From Aquilaria yunnanensis (taxonomy: Eukaryota > Streptophyta > Magnoliopsida > Malvales > Thymelaeaceae): 64,000 bases of DNA. This document shows positions 1 through 12,600 of this stretch, in pieces. Where the stretch lies: the NCBI GenBank assembly GCA_039654915.1, contig CM077594.1, forward strand, positions 84,458,893 to 84,522,892, read 5' to 3'. A program made the translations under genes and the position numbers. Within the stretch, counting starts at the first letter, position 1. Each line of letters begins with the position of its first letter. A model generated the notes under the pieces. The model had not been told where the DNA came from. It was given only the letters and a program-made list of their open reading frames with translations, and did no database searches.

Positions 1-1782
1 CTTTGCTCTAACTTTTGCCTGGGTTGTATTGAAGACTAACAACTTAGCTTGCCCTTATCTTTTTTCTTGAGTTATGATTATGACGTGCTAGATAGCCCTC
101 CTTAAACTAGATGTCTCAAGTGACATTAAATACTCGTGCTTACTCTCAGTCATTTCTTTCTTTTCAATTTCCCTTGTAGTCATTTGATGGAAAGGATTAA
201 CTTATTTCCTTTTTTGGAATTGCGTTGTGGATAATTGAGAACATTTTCTTGTGTTGAGCATTCATGAGAATTGGAATGCCATTGAAGTTGTTTAATATGA
301 GAGCTAGCTTCTCTAGAAGCTAACCAAGAACTTCTTGCAATGATGCTGATAACTACTATGAACTTCCTTTTGCTTTTGTGTGACGAGAGTTAAGGTGCAA
401 CACTTAAGATCCTTCTTCCTAGATTTGGTAGCATTTTTAAGATCGCCACCATGAAATCTCCCTTAGCTTTCATTTCTACCAACAAGTAACATTGTCGCAT
501 TTATGTTTGTTTACGAAAGAAAATGCAATGGCAAGAAGGGTGAAATGAATGGTATGATGGCGAAAATGGTGAGATAGACATAAAATGGCATTTTTGGTAA
601 AAAGTGGTAGAATGCACACATTACATCTTCTTATTGGACAAGAAAAGAATAAGAGATATTCATTTAACAAAGACTACACCCTAGATTCTGGACTAAATCT
701 AGGAGATTTTTACTATTAAGTTACTTTGGCAAGCTCTAAAAAATTCAAGTCTACATGAAGGATTCCCTGTTATTCACAAATGTGTGTAGACCTCTAGGTT
801 AGATCTAACTTAAAAATTCTTCTTGAAGAGATGTCTTTCCTGCCCACAAAAAGGGGCATAAAAACTTCCTTATCCAAGAATTGCATGAAGTCTCCTCGAA
901 GATTGCATTTGTCTTGCTCAATATCATTTATGGATGCACCAACTTGGGATGAAAATCTTGCACCTTAAATGAAGTGAGGATTGATGTATGCATGCCATGA
1001 ATGAGCTTGATTATCTACAACCATGAAACTTCAAAACTTATTGTTGAGAAGAAAGTTAAGAGTGAGTATGGCTTGATATATGATTTTGATGCACAGAAAA
1101 AGTTTCCTTGAGAAAACAAAGGACAAGAAAAAAATAAAGTTAGTAATAGGTTAGAATAGAATTGATATGGACAAATAACATATGAGCTACTATGAGAAGA
1201 AAAATAAATTTTATAAAGAGAAAAAAGTACATGAACAAAGCAACAAAATGGCCAAATGACAAAAGTTTGTCACGTTAGTATAATAACCTAACATAGAACA
1301 AGGTAAAAGAACAATGAAACAATGCATGTCTTACTATGGAAATCCTAGTGAATGGATCTATGACCATTATATGCATGGGTGGTTTTTTTGAAATGAAGGT
1401 CATGGGTTGGTTCTCAAATCCCTCTTACTAAGTCTTATCGGGCTAGAAAAGGCCAAATTCCTCACCCATAAGGGCTACATAAGGAAGGGTCAATTCGAGT
1501 TATAGCTTTCATGATTCCATTGAGTGACTATCACCACACTCGAGTAACACTACTTACTACTACGGATTAGAGAAAGCGCAGAGAGTATTGTCTCACACGA
1601 CTGGCCTAACTCAGGTGTTTTGCAAAACTTGGTTGGAGTGAGGTTGGGTATGGAGCTCATTATGCATGTCAAAGTATGTGCGTGTCAAAGCCTTAAAAAA
1701 AAACAATACATCAAACCACTTTGTTAAGAAAAAAACAAAGAAAGAAAAAGAGGAAAACCAAACCCCTCTTACGGCTAAACTC
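1..1782 (-). mobile_element. probable internal region of a Tat/Ogre-like Ty3/Gypsy element
   Basis: This stretch lies on the internal side of the primer-binding site at 1783-1801, so on the minus strand it should be the untranslated leader and first part of a Tat/Ogre-type element. I see no recognisable gag or polymerase motif and no long frame on either strand. The assignment rests only on position next to the PBS and LTR. It could be another decayed sequence joined there. No host gene is visible. Confidence 0.3.
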
Positions 1783-1801
1783 ATCCCCAGCGGAATCACC
1801 A
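1783..1801 (-). other. primer-binding site (tRNA-Arg type)
   Basis: The minus strand reads TGGTGATTCCGCTGGGGA. This is two mismatches from TGGCGACTCCGCTGGGGA, the primer-binding site I know for Tat/Ogre retrotransposons (3' end of a tRNA-Arg). It sits immediately internal to the LTR-like block at 1803-3722 and fixes that element's orientation as minus. Confidence 0.6.
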
Positions 1802-1802
1802 A

Positions 1803-3722
1803 TCAGTTTCACCTAGGTCGATTTGATACCTGTTATGATTTGTGAAAGATTTTGAGATCATGAGTCGGTTACGCTAAAATAACTTTATTATAGTGCCCAG
1901 AAATTAGTACCATGAGGTTCGGTTTTATCCTTTTCTAAATCTTTGTTTCATTTCCTAATCATCAATAAAAAAAAGGAAATTTATGAAATTTATTTAATTT
2001 ACAATTGATTTAATCTCAAACCGTGAATCTTATCAGACTAATCGAATATGGAATCTTAGAGGTTCTTGAAATTTTGGGACTTTACTAAATCCATGAAAAA
2101 TTTGAAACGATCACATTGTTCGCCATGAGTCTTATCAGACTAATTGAATTCGAACGAATAATTCACCTCGAGATTTTATCAAATCCACCAAGAATAGATT
2201 CCTGAAAGTTTGTTGATTTCTCCCTAATCTCTAGGAGAATGATGAGGAAAAATTAAATTATCTTGCATAATGAATAACTTTTATGTACTATCACTTTTTA
2301 GGATGCATTATGTGAATAGAAATTAAAATCAAACTATTCTAAAATTAAAAAGAAAGTAAGAGATAAATAAATAAAATAAAATAAATCAAGATAAATTTTA
2401 AATTAACTCAAAATTGGTTAAATTTAATTAAATATGAAAAATCACGAAAATTGTTAGTGAAATTGGTTTGAAAACAACTCAATGTAAGAAAAACAAAGTT
2501 CTCGTCAGTGGCTAAATTGTAAGAAAATAAACTTGTAACTCCAATGACTAATCTGCAACCAAAAGAAACAAAGGCTAATGACTTAAATGAACAAAATAAA
2601 CAAAACATGGAGCTAAATGAGGGTTAAACCAAGAGGAATGGTTGATCGAATCGGATCTGGACCAAAACGGGTTGCGCGCGGGTCGCGATCTGGGTCATGC
2701 TTTAGTTCCTTGATTCCGGCGGCAATGGGGGACGAAGCGGCGGCCTGAGTTCTCCTCGGAGGTGACGCACGATCGGCAGGGGGCGGGCGTACGTCTGGAA
2801 GCGGCGGCATCTGGTAGCGGAGGAGAAAGGACGAGATTCAGGACGACGGTCTCCCTCGTCGTCCCTGCAATTTGCATCTCCGGCGGCAGGGCGACTCCTG
2901 GAATGGTGGTGTGGCGTGAGACGAAGCACGGGCAGGCTGGAGCGTAGTCGAGGGCAGGGACGGCTAGAGCGGTGGGGCTTGACGTCTAAAGGCATCGGGC
3001 AACGAGGGGGACGTTCTAGGGGTGGCGGCGGCTTAGAGGAAAGGTTAGGGTTTCTGGGTAGGGTAGCGAAAAGTTAGGGACATAAGACTGTAGTTCTCCG
3101 TTTTTAGCTAGGAGCATAGAGTGTTGCTAATTTCTTACCCCCTTTTTCCCTCAAGTGATGACCCTATTAATACTAGGAGAACTTATGTGAGATTAACTAG
3201 GTATTTTTGAAGTTTAAACTGATCCAAGTTCAATTTGAAGAGGTTAGGATATAACCTGGTCAAAATATCAGGTTTAGTCCAACAATTCTCTTAGGCTATT
3301 GATCTGGTTCCCATTTTTTATGAGAAATTACAATTTAGCCCAAATTTTTCCTGATTTGCAAATTAGTCTAAGGCTTTGTAAAAATAACCAGATTTTTCCT
3401 GAATTTCATGATAATGCCAAATTTGTCCCAGACTTTCCAATTTTGCCTAGAATATTCTAAAAACCATCGGTTTCCATCCAAATTTTTTCCTTTTACCTAA
3501 ATTGATCCTACAAAACCCTTAGGACTCCAAATTAGTATCCCTATTTCTACCCTAAAAATTCATAACACTAAATAATCTAAATGCACATAATCCTACCAAC
3601 TTTCTAAACTATAAAATAACCAAATTGCCCCTAAAAATGAAAATGAAAATGCCTCATAAACTAATTTTCTAACCTAATACTTAAACAAAAAATCGGTGCC
3701 CAGACAAAATTGGGTGTCAATA
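1803..3722 (-). repeat. LTR of a Tat/Ogre-like element (5' LTR, minus orientation)
   Basis: On the minus strand the block opens with TTGACACCCAATTTTGTCTG followed by GGCACC, a start seen in many plant Gypsy LTRs. It runs to the primer-binding site at 1801. The expected terminal TG appears as TA. No partner LTR lies in the window, so the other end would be to the left. A GC-rich patch at about 2640-3010 lies within it. The outer end is placed at 3722 from the TGACACCC motif, and the inner end is uncertain by a few bases. Confidence 0.5.
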
Positions 3723-5271
3723 AGATGAATATTATGGTTGATTTGCACAAATTGAAAATCTTGTTGGTCAATTAGGGCATTCGGCCCACCAGCATAGTAG
3801 ACAAAGTGCTAGATGTAACATTTCGAGGGTGCAAACTGTAGATTTTCTAAAATAAAGGGGGGGAGGGGGTAAGTGTAGTTTATGGCAAACTTTGGAGGTT
3901 TCCCTGCATTTTATTTGGTTGCGCCTAAAACCACTTTCATCGTTGGACTTTGCCAACTTAGACATCTTATCCCCTGAATTTTGACTCGGGTTCACTCACC
4001 TGTCAAACTTTAGAAATTGGCACATTTTAGTCCATCAACCTACTTACATGGTTGTTTAGGTTATATAAAAATTGAAACAAAGATAAGATAGAAAATGAAT
4101 GACTAACAATTTTCCCCATATAAACATCTAGTTCAGTAAAACGAGTTAGATACTAGAATTAAATAAATCATATCAGGGAGGCAAATGCAACAGAAACCAT
4201 TACCGGCATTCATTGATCATGTGAAAGCAATAATGCGATCTTATAGCATAGTGATAGCAAAAATAGAACAAGATAACTATACACAGTACAAAGCAAATTA
4301 ACTGCTACAAGTCATTCTATTTCAAAACAAGGGAACTTGAAAATTTTGTGTCATTCAAAAGGGAAGTAGGAAAAACCAATATTGATATGGTCCTAATAAA
4401 TACACTGTACTTAACTGGTTATTATAAAATCAGCCCTGGCCTCCAGAATCATGCATATCCTTTTTTCTGACCATCATCTAATAAGCAGTAATAGGAACCA
4501 TTAGCTGAAGCAACATCAAAGTTCAAAATGAACACAAAAGAGAACATATAAAAATATCAATTTTGTTGCTCTTCTTTAATTAGCTTCACTTTATCATGTT
4601 TTTTGCATCACAATACACACAAAAACACATCTTGATTCTTAAATCGAATTCTTCAAATTTTAGGTATTTAATTTATTCAAAGGTTCAACAATCCTAGAAG
4701 GCCAAAAAATAATAGGCAATACATTTTCTCCTTTCATTCATTCATTGTTCCTTGTTTCTTGCATCTTTGAGATAACAAGCTAACATTTACTCATTGGCCT
4801 ATTAGAAAACACTTCATATGAAATTTCAAGTGCAAAAAGTGCCATTTTTTAATTAATAGTAGAATTTAGAATATGGAAATGAAATAGTGACCATACCATC
4901 ATATTTCTACATATTGCAATCCTGCAAAACAACTGTTCATTTGGTTCAAAAGATGGTAAAAACCCTATCTTACCTATTTACTAGGGCAAAATATCCTACA
5001 CGGGACAAAAAAATCACCATTAGAGAGATAATTGAGCATGCTTACCAACAAAAAATTCCTTTCTTCAGAATGATTGCCAAAAGATAATAGCCAGATGTTT
5101 AGAAATGGTGGCACTCATTTGAACATAAGGAAGGTTTGAAGTTTTCTAAACTCTTTCTCTTGATTCTGAGAGCATTCAAAAGTACCCATACTAGTATACA
5201 AGGAAATGGAAGACCACAGCACAAACTAGAAAAAAAGACCACTGGTAATGCCATGAGAATTGATTCAAAAT
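3723..5271. other. intergenic DNA downstream of the ASI1-like relic
   Basis: This AT-rich stretch lies between the Tat-like LTR and the stop codon of the ASI1-like relic. Its right part may have been the 3' untranslated region of that minus-strand gene. About 3840-4060 resembles generic dispersed repeat DNA, including a run of G around 3858-3871. No coding or RNA gene is supported. Confidence 0.5.
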
Positions 5272-5394
5272 CTAGACCACAAACAATTTTTTCAATGTAA
5301 GTTCACATCTTTCTTTTAGCAAGCACCACTCTTCAGCCATTTTATATTCAAGTGTGTTGGGCTGAGAACAATGTGCAATAGATACAACTTCTTT
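5272..5394 (-). pseudogene. ASI1: ASI1-like exon 10 (C-terminus)
   Basis: After the acceptor TTTGTAG the frame reads KEVVSIAHCSQPNTLEYKMA then EEWCLLKERCELTLKKLFVV and TAG at 5272-5274. The HCSQPNT.EY.MA..WCLL motif is the conserved end of ASI1 proteins. The tail is shorter than the family usually has. Confidence 0.88.
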
Positions 5395-5552
5395 CTACAA
5401 ATTACAAGGGGGAATAAATGTTAGCAGAACTGCAGGTATAAAGAATAGTAGTACAATAAGTTCATTCACAAAGATAAACCCTAAAATGCAAGAAAATAAA
5501 CGCATTTGATGAAGAAAGAAAAGCTCAGTGAAACATAAACAAAGGAGATTAC

Positions 5553-5652
5553 TATTTCTATATGTATCTTTACATTATTGAGTTTTAGATGGCCAGCAAA
5601 CTTGCTTTGCTTTTTATATAAGCAAGGATTAAGAAAGCTAGCAACAAGAGGC
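5553..5652 (-). pseudogene. ASI1: ASI1-like exon 9
   Basis: After the acceptor TACTGTAG the frame reads PLVASFLNPCLYKKQSKFAG then HLKLNNVKIHIEI at donor GTAATC. This matches the family's PLVASF...F.GH...DK segment after the RRM. It is 100 nt with one leading base and no stop. Confidence 0.85.
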
Positions 5653-5847
5653 CTACAGTAAAAGTGATAAGTTAACAATGGAAAAGGATAAAGGCAAACT
5701 AACCTACAACACTTGAACTATTGTATTGGGATGAGCTTATAACTTATAAAAATTTATTTGACTTACAAACATAACAAAATTCACATCATTAAAGGGCAGG
5801 GGAGGTCTGAGACACATGGACAAAGAGTAAAATGTACTTATATAATA

Positions 5848-6080
5848 CTCCCTCCATCCCAAAATCTTTGCTCCATTTGACTTTTTATTGTATTTTGACT
5901 TAATTTGTTTCATATTATTGTTTGTTAGAAATTTTTTTTAAAAATATATTTAGAAACTACATGTCTAGATTTATTATTTGTATGCAAAGATTTTTCATTT
6001 ATATATTAAAATGTTGAAAATAAAAAATCTTAGATTAATTGCTGAAAACAAATGGAGCAAAGATTTTGGGACAGAGGGGG
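5848..6080. mobile_element. Stowaway-type MITE
   Basis: This 233 bp element has matching terminal inverted repeats (CTCCCTCCATCCCAAAATCT at the left; the right end reads CAAAGATTTTGGGACAGAGG then GGG) and TA on both sides (5846-5847, 6081-6082). Both are hallmarks of Tc1/mariner-derived Stowaway elements. It lies in the long intron of the ASI1-like relic, 58 bp from the LTR nest. Confidence 0.92.
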
Positions 6081-6138
6081 TATAAGTTTAGTGTCATTGA
6101 TAAAAAGATGAACCAAAAAAAATGGAAGCTAGAGCTTC

Positions 6139-8021
6139 TGTCACAGAGTGAAGTCTCAGTGCCCTGAATTACTTGGCTTGTAGGCCCTTTAGGACTGTGA
6201 TTCCACTTAGTTACTAATGGCTAACTATTACTCATAGGTAAATTAAGACAATTTACATGCAACTAGTTGCTTAGCCTACCCTGCAAGAATATATGCATGC
6301 GTTTTTCTTGACATTGCAAACAAATAAATAAACCATTTAAGAAAATATTATTCGAGCTTTCCATTTAAAACATACTTAAAACATGCCAAGACAGTAAAAT
6401 GCTAATTACTTCAACTTCAAGTAATAGTTTGTGCACATTTAAACACTAGCATGCACCCAAAAGTAACTCAATGGTTTAACACCACAATTTATCCTAATAA
6501 AGGCAACATCTTAGTACACAAGATACTATATATACAAGATAAAATTTTAACTAAGATCCATCACTTTAGCCCCACCTTTGAGCTATCAAGCTTCAACTGA
6601 AAGTCATTTCTTGTCCTTGTGCCTAGCTTAGCCTTTAAACTATAAAAGCAGACACTTAGTTAGTACAAAGCTTAGCCCACAAGTAACCTTAGAATCATGA
6701 GGATTCAAGTAAATGAATACTTGCAAAACGAGGAAACTTAGCCCACAACTATTCACTTAGTTGTTAGGCCCAGAGTTAGACTCTGCACAATAAACTTAAG
6801 AAAGTGAGTACATGAATGTACTCAGTAAGGGTCCCTTGGGGTACCTGCAAAGAAGATAGCAAACAAGCATGCAAGTATGGCATACAACAAACAACCAACC
6901 AACCATCAACCAGCATAAAACCAACATAAAAAATATGCAATGCATGTATGTATGATATGCGACATACACAATCCATAAAAATTCTTGCACCTTAGGTGCC
7001 TTATTCTTGCCGTGAGCTCAAACGGCCGAGGTATTTGAGACACTGGCCTTTGTATCCCGAATTTTTTACCTCCTTTAAGTCCCACTTATGGGTCCTAGAG
7101 TAGGTCGTCACCTCCTCTCAAAACTTACCCGTCTTACCCTTAACTTATTGTGCAAGGTAGCCATCTTATGTGGTCCATCTTGCCAAGCTCTTAGAGTTTA
7201 GCTTAGAGCTCCTTAGTGTCTCACTTACCAAACCATGTGGTTTGGTTAAGATCCCCTTAGGTTTTTTCCTTATCTCCCCAAAAGTCTAAGATCTAACTAT
7301 TGGGCCAATAAAAATTCCAAAACCCGACTTAATCCCTTTAGTGGTCCCTTGGCAACTTGAGCACTTTTACCCCCTTGCCACTTTACTTAGCTCTACCTTA
7401 ACTACACCACTTAGTTACCACTTAAACAATGGAAATTTCACAACTTAAAAATGAGTCTTAGACCCAAACGAGGCTACAAAACATCTTAGAATAGCCTAGG
7501 GATGATAACTAAGAGATTGAGACATACTTAGGATGCTTCGAGCTTGAGGGATTTTTGCCTTGGCGACATCATCGGTGACCTGTCGCCAACAGCATAATTC
7601 CTCAGCTTTCCTGGAAAATTGCCGATGAGGCATCACCAACTTGCATCGTCGTTCGCCAGATTGTGTCACCAATGGTGATGTGTCGCCAATGCTCTACAGC
7701 ATTGCGTGGTTACGTGTGAACTTGCACGAAACTTTGTCAATCTTTTAATCCCCAAGGCTAATTTACAAGGGTCTTGTTTCTACTTCATTCTCACATGTAA
7801 TACTAGATTTCTATGCATTATTTAAGCTAAATTAACTTGAACCCTTACCTCAAATTCAACCACAAAGCAAGAACAAAGTAGACGCACACTTGAGCTGAAC
7901 TTAGCTCTCTTGAGTTCCAAACCTAAAACCAACGTGATTTGGCACCAAGAATTCCAAATCAAGACCATTTCTAGCTATTCAAACAACTTAGAAACAACTC
8001 AAACCAAACCAAGAAGCTTAT
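6139..8021 (-). repeat. older solo LTR, left part (split by the nested element)
   Basis: The block starts TGTCACAGAGTG and is clearly related, though diverged, to the LTR at 8022-10655. The flanking GCTTC at 6134-6138 recurs at 18684-18688 after the right part. The two parts together make about 2.61 kb, close to the younger LTR's length. No internal retroelement region is associated, so it is a solo LTR left by LTR-LTR recombination. Confidence 0.88.
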
Positions 8022-10655
8022 TGTCATAGAACGGGGTCCTAGTACCCCGATGACCTTGATCTTGTAGGCTCTTAGGGACTGTGAATCCCACTTGATTACT
8101 GTTGGCTAACTATTACTTGTAGGTAAATTAAAATAATTTACATGCAACTAGTTTCTTAGCCTACCCCGCAGGAAGATATGCATACATTTGTCTTGGCAAT
8201 GCAAACAATTAAGTAAACCATTTAAAAAACCATCGCTTGAGCTTTGCATTTAAAAGTACTTAAATTGTGCCATGATAATAAAATACTAGTTACTTCTACT
8301 TCAATTAATAGTTTGTGCACACTTAACATCACTAGCATGCACCCAAAAGTAATACAATGGTTTTACACCACAATGTATCCTAATAGAGGCGACATCTTAG
8401 TATACAAGGTACTATTTATAATCAAGGCAAAATCCTTAACTAACATCATTTACTTGAGCCCCACCTTTGAGCTATCAAGCTCCAAGTGCAAGCCCTTCCT
8501 TATCCTTGTGCACCACTTAGCCTTTATACTGTAAATGCACAACACTTAGTTAGTATATAGCTTAGTCCACAAGAAATCTTAGAATCACAAGGATTCTAGT
8601 AAAAGAGTACCTGCAAAAAGAAGGAACCTAACCCACAACTATCCACTAGTTGTTAGGCCCGGGGTTAGAACCTGCATAGTAAACTTAAGGGAATGAGTAT
8701 ATGAATGTACTCAGTAAGGGTCCCTTAGGGTACCTGCAAAGAAGATAACATGCAAACATACAGGTATGAAATGCAACAACCAACAACCAAACAATCAACA
8801 AACAAACACAAAACAATAACAATAAGATATGCAATGCATGAATATATGATATGCAACAGACATTCCTTGGGACTTCATACACCTTAGGTGTTTTATACTT
8901 GCTATGAGCTCAAACGGCGGAGGTACTTAAGACACTAGCTCTCGTATCCCAAATCCTTTACCTCCCTTAAGTCTCACTTACGGGTTCTAGAGTTGGTCGC
9001 CACCTTCTCTCAAGACTTGCCCATCTTACCCTTAATTCATTGCATAGGGTAGCCATCTTATGTGGTTTTACTTGCCAAGCCCTTGGAGCTTAGCTTAGAG
9101 CTTCTTAGTGGCTCACTTACCAAACCAAATGGTTCGGTTGGGATTCTCTTAGGTTTCCTCTTCAATTCCCTTAGGTCTGAGACCTCTCACCTAAGCCAAT
9201 AAAGTCTTTGAAACCTGACTTAATCCCCTTAGTGCCCCTTAGACAACTTGGGCAATTTTAGCCCCTAGCCACTCTACTTAGCTCTACCTTAATCACACCA
9301 CTTAGCTACCTCTTAAATAATGCATAATTCTTAACTTAGGAATAAGTCTTAGACCCAACCGAGGCTAAGAAACATCTTAAAATAGCCTAGAGATGATAAC
9401 CGAGAGTTTGAGACATTTTTAGGATACCCCAAGCTTGAGGGGTTAACGCCGTAGCGATGCCATCGGCGACGTGTCGCCAACGGCATCAACGCTCGGGATC
9501 CTGAAGGCTTACTAACAATGCGTCACCAAATCACATTGCCAATGGTGACATGTTGCCAAGTGATGTCGCCAACAGCAACGCGTCGCCAATGCACTTCAGC
9601 ATTGTGTGACAGCATGCGAACTTGCACGAAACTTGCTCAAACTTTCCCATCCCAAGGCCAATTCACATGGGTCTTGTTTTTACTTCATTTCCACACATAA
9701 TACTACATTTCTATGCGTTATTTAAGCTAAATTAACTTGAACCTTTATCTCAAATTCAGCCACCAAGCAAGAATCAGAGCACATGCACATTTAAGCTCAA
9801 CCAAGCCCTCTTAAGTTCCAATCCTAAAAATAACGTAATATGGCACCAAGAACCAAAAATCAAGACCATCTCTAGCTACCCAAATAACTTAGAACCAGAA
9901 AAAATAAAACCAAGAAGCTTACCTTAGGTTTCAAGTCCAAAACAAGCATTAAAGAGCTAGATTGAGGCAAGAACACGAAAACAAAGCTTGAGGCTTCTTA
10001 TAATCACCTTGGGGCCTTTAAATTCAATAAAAAACTTGTAGAATTAGGAAGTTTTGGAGTTGAAATTCTAGTGGGGAGAGGGAGCTACGAATTTTGGGAA
10101 AGAAACAAATGGGTAAAGGAAGTCAATTAGCCCAAAAATATCCTAACCATCTCCACTAAAACATACTTATTGTTTTCTTGCTCCTTGACCCTTAAGTTCT
10201 CATTTGTTTACTTTGGTCACTAAACACTCACCTAAAACCATCCCTCCTTGGTCCTAAAGGATGCCCAAAAGCCTCTTACACTTTGCCTCTTGGACACTTA
10301 AGCCTTTTAGGATGTAAACGGCTCAATTGAGCACTTAGTGTAATTGTTGCACTTTTCTTTCAAATGATGGTTCTAATAGCTAGGATAACTAATGGCCTTG
10401 ATTTAACTAGTCAAAATTCCTTACTTGACCCTAATTCCATAAAAAATTACAGTCATGCCACACCCTTGGGCCAAATTTACCTTTTACCCTTTTTGACGCT
10501 TAGGTGCCTAATCACACTTAGGAATTCATCTTCACTTAAACTTAGCTTATCTTTCTTACTTAATAAAGTGCTAACTTGAGTTGCTTAAGTGAAGACGCTT
10601 AAATAAAATACACTTACCTGATCAAATGCATTCGTCAACTGGGAGAGCCATCACA
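8022..10655 (-). repeat. 3' LTR of the chromovirus
   Basis: This 2634 bp LTR has ends TGTCATAG (plus-strand left) and CCATCACA (right), giving TG...CA termini on the minus strand. It is similar to 15479-17947 throughout. It carries small frames in GC-richer stretches (about 7550-7690 in the older LTR and 9450-9620 here, with CGCCAA-type repeats) that I do not regard as genes. Confidence 0.93.
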
Positions 10656-10668
10656 TCCTCCCCTCATT
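10656..10668 (-). other. polypurine tract
   Basis: The minus strand reads GAATGAGGGGAGGA directly before the 3' LTR, the expected plus-strand primer site of an LTR retrotransposon. Confidence 0.75.
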
Positions 10669-10689
10669 CAGAAATTTGGTCCCCCAAAT

Positions 10690-11404
10690 TCTAACTTAAT
10701 CGGGCAAAACCACTTAGATATTGTTTCTGCATATCCTACTCGGTTTCCCAAGTGGCCTCTTCCTCCCCATGGTTAGACCAATGTAACTTGACCATTGGGA
10801 TCCACTTTGTTCTTAGTTTTCTGACTTGGTGGTCAAAAAACTTGATGGGGGTATTCTTCATAACTTAGGTCATCCCTTATTGGAATGACGGATGGGGCTA
10901 ACATTTGCCTGGGTTCACAATGCATTTCCTTAAGAAACTCACATGAAAGACATTGTGAACGTGGGCTAAACTTGGTGGTAAAGCCAACCGATAAGCCATT
11001 TTTCCCACCCATTCTAGAATTTTAAAAGGACCAATATATCTTGGAGCTAACTTACCCCTTTGGCCAAACCTAGCCACACCCTTCATCGGGGAAACTTTAA
11101 GGAGTACCTTGTCCTCTATATCAAACTCCAAATCCTTTCTTCGCACATTGACATACTTGGCCTGCCAATCTGAGGCAGCCTCGATCCTTGCTTGGATCAA
11201 CTTAATTTTTGTTGTGGCCTTGGCAATGATTTTGGTGCCAATAACGACTTCATTTGCCTTATCTGCCCAACAATGAGGTGTCACACACATACGCCCATAC
11301 AAAGCTTTATAGGGCGCCATCTTAATAGTTTCTTGATAACTGTTACTGTAAGCAAACTCAATCAATGGTAGGTGTTGGTCCCAATCCCTTCTAAAGTCCA
11401 TCAC
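10690..11404 (-). pseudogene. integrase C-terminus and chromodomain-like end of the chromovirus
   Basis: The frame 11404 to 10898 is open: a DFRRDWDQHLPLIEFAYSNS / MAPYKALYGR stretch, then the GKLAPRYIGPFKILEWVGKM-type GPF/IL...G.VAY.L.LP module and HNVFHVSFLRK. This is the standard integrase C-terminal domain of plant Ty3/Gypsy polyproteins. Beyond it, broken frames at 10690-10880 read VKLHWSNHGEEEATWE, a chromodomain-like core. In active chromoviruses this tail helps target integration to chromatin. Stops interrupt the join. Confidence 0.9.
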
Positions 11405-12162
11405 GCAACTTCACAACATGCCTTCCAAGGTCTGGATTAACCGTTTAGTTTGCCTATCAGTTTGAGGGTGATAAACAGCACTTAAGCTCACAGTGGAACC
11501 CATATCCTTTTGAAAGGCATTTTAAAACCATGAGAAAAAATGGGGTTCTCTATCAGATACAATCTGATCGGGGATTTCATGGAGTCTTATCTCTTCTCGG
11601 ATATACAACTGGGCTGATTTCTCCATGGTAGTAATCTTACTAGGGATAAAGTGCGTTGACTTTGTCAACCTATCCACCACCATCTAAATTGAGTCTTGCT
11701 GTCTTCTTGTGTTGGGCAACTTGACACAAAAGTCCATGGTGATGGATCTCCACTTTCTTTCCGAAAGGGGTAAACTTTACAATACTCCTGACGGGCTTTG
11801 GTGCTTTACCTTCACCATTTGACAAGTGAGACACTTAGATACATATTCATATATATATCTCTCTTAAACTTTGGCCACAAAAAATGAGTCCAAAGGTCAT
11901 GGTACATCTTATTCACATCGGGGTGAACATTAAGCTTGGTCGTATGTGCTTCTTGCAACACTTGTTGACTTAAGTCACTTGGCACATAGAGCCGGTCACC
12001 ATAGTATAGTAACCCATCCTTATACTGAAATTCTTTCAATATAGTACCATGTCTTTCCTCCTTATAAATTCTCTTTAAGTTTGGGTCATTGTCTTGAGCT
12101 TCCTTAACCTTAATCAGCCATGTTGACTGAATCTCAAGGACTATAACTTGAGCCATTTCCAA
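11405..12162 (-). pseudogene. integrase zinc-binding and catalytic core of the chromovirus
   Basis: The open stretch 12162-11812 carries the N-terminal zinc-binding region (HTTKLNVHPDVNKMYHDL...; the HHCC pair is partly lost). Broken frames at 11410-11800 show MDFCVKLPNT, MVVDRLTKSTHFIP, DQIVSDREPHF and AVYHPQTDRQT, which are the catalytic-core landmarks of a Ty3/Gypsy integrase. At least three stops or shifts break it. Confidence 0.88.
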
Positions 12163-12165
12163 GTC

Positions 12166-12600
12166 TCACCAAGTTTCAAATAAGATCGAGAATTGTTCCA
12201 CATTGGAACCCTCTGAGTTAGTAGCCACTTGATCCGTGGAAAGAATCACCCTAGAATACTTACGACTTAAGGCGTCGGCAACCACATTGCCTTTACTAGA
12301 ACAATAGTCTATTGAGCGATCATAATTCTTGATATACTCGATCCACCTCATCTGCCTCATGTTCAAGTCCTTTCGGGTAAACAAATACTTCATACTCTTA
12401 TGGTCCGTAAAGATCATAAAAAACCTTCCCATAAGGTAGTGTCTCCAGAGCTTTAAGGCGAATATCACAACTGCCAACTCAAGATCATGCATCGGATAGT
12501 TCAACTTGTTAGGCCTTAATTGCCTAGACCCATATGCAATCACTTACTTATCTTACATCAACACACATCCTAACCCTATCCCAGATGCATTGGTATACAC
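12166..12600 (-). pseudogene. RNase H of the chromovirus
   Basis: The open frame 12543-12166 reads [20 protein letters not shown], then [43 protein letters not shown] and [10 protein letters not shown]. This is the conserved RNase H block of plant Ty3/Gypsy Pol. It has an internal start only because a stop separates it from the RT. Degradation of the RNA strand is the role in an active element. Confidence 0.92.

Noticed and set aside
2613..2995. Several overlapping Pro/Arg-rich frames on both strands
   Set aside because: They overlap in different frames within the GC-rich island of an LTR, have no motif, and are explained by base composition.
9450..9620. CGCCAA/GGTGAC repeated words in the LTRs, first considered as a CRISPR-like or satellite array
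   Set aside because: Spacing is irregular and the words recur in all LTRs of the family. It is an LTR-internal low-complexity patch.
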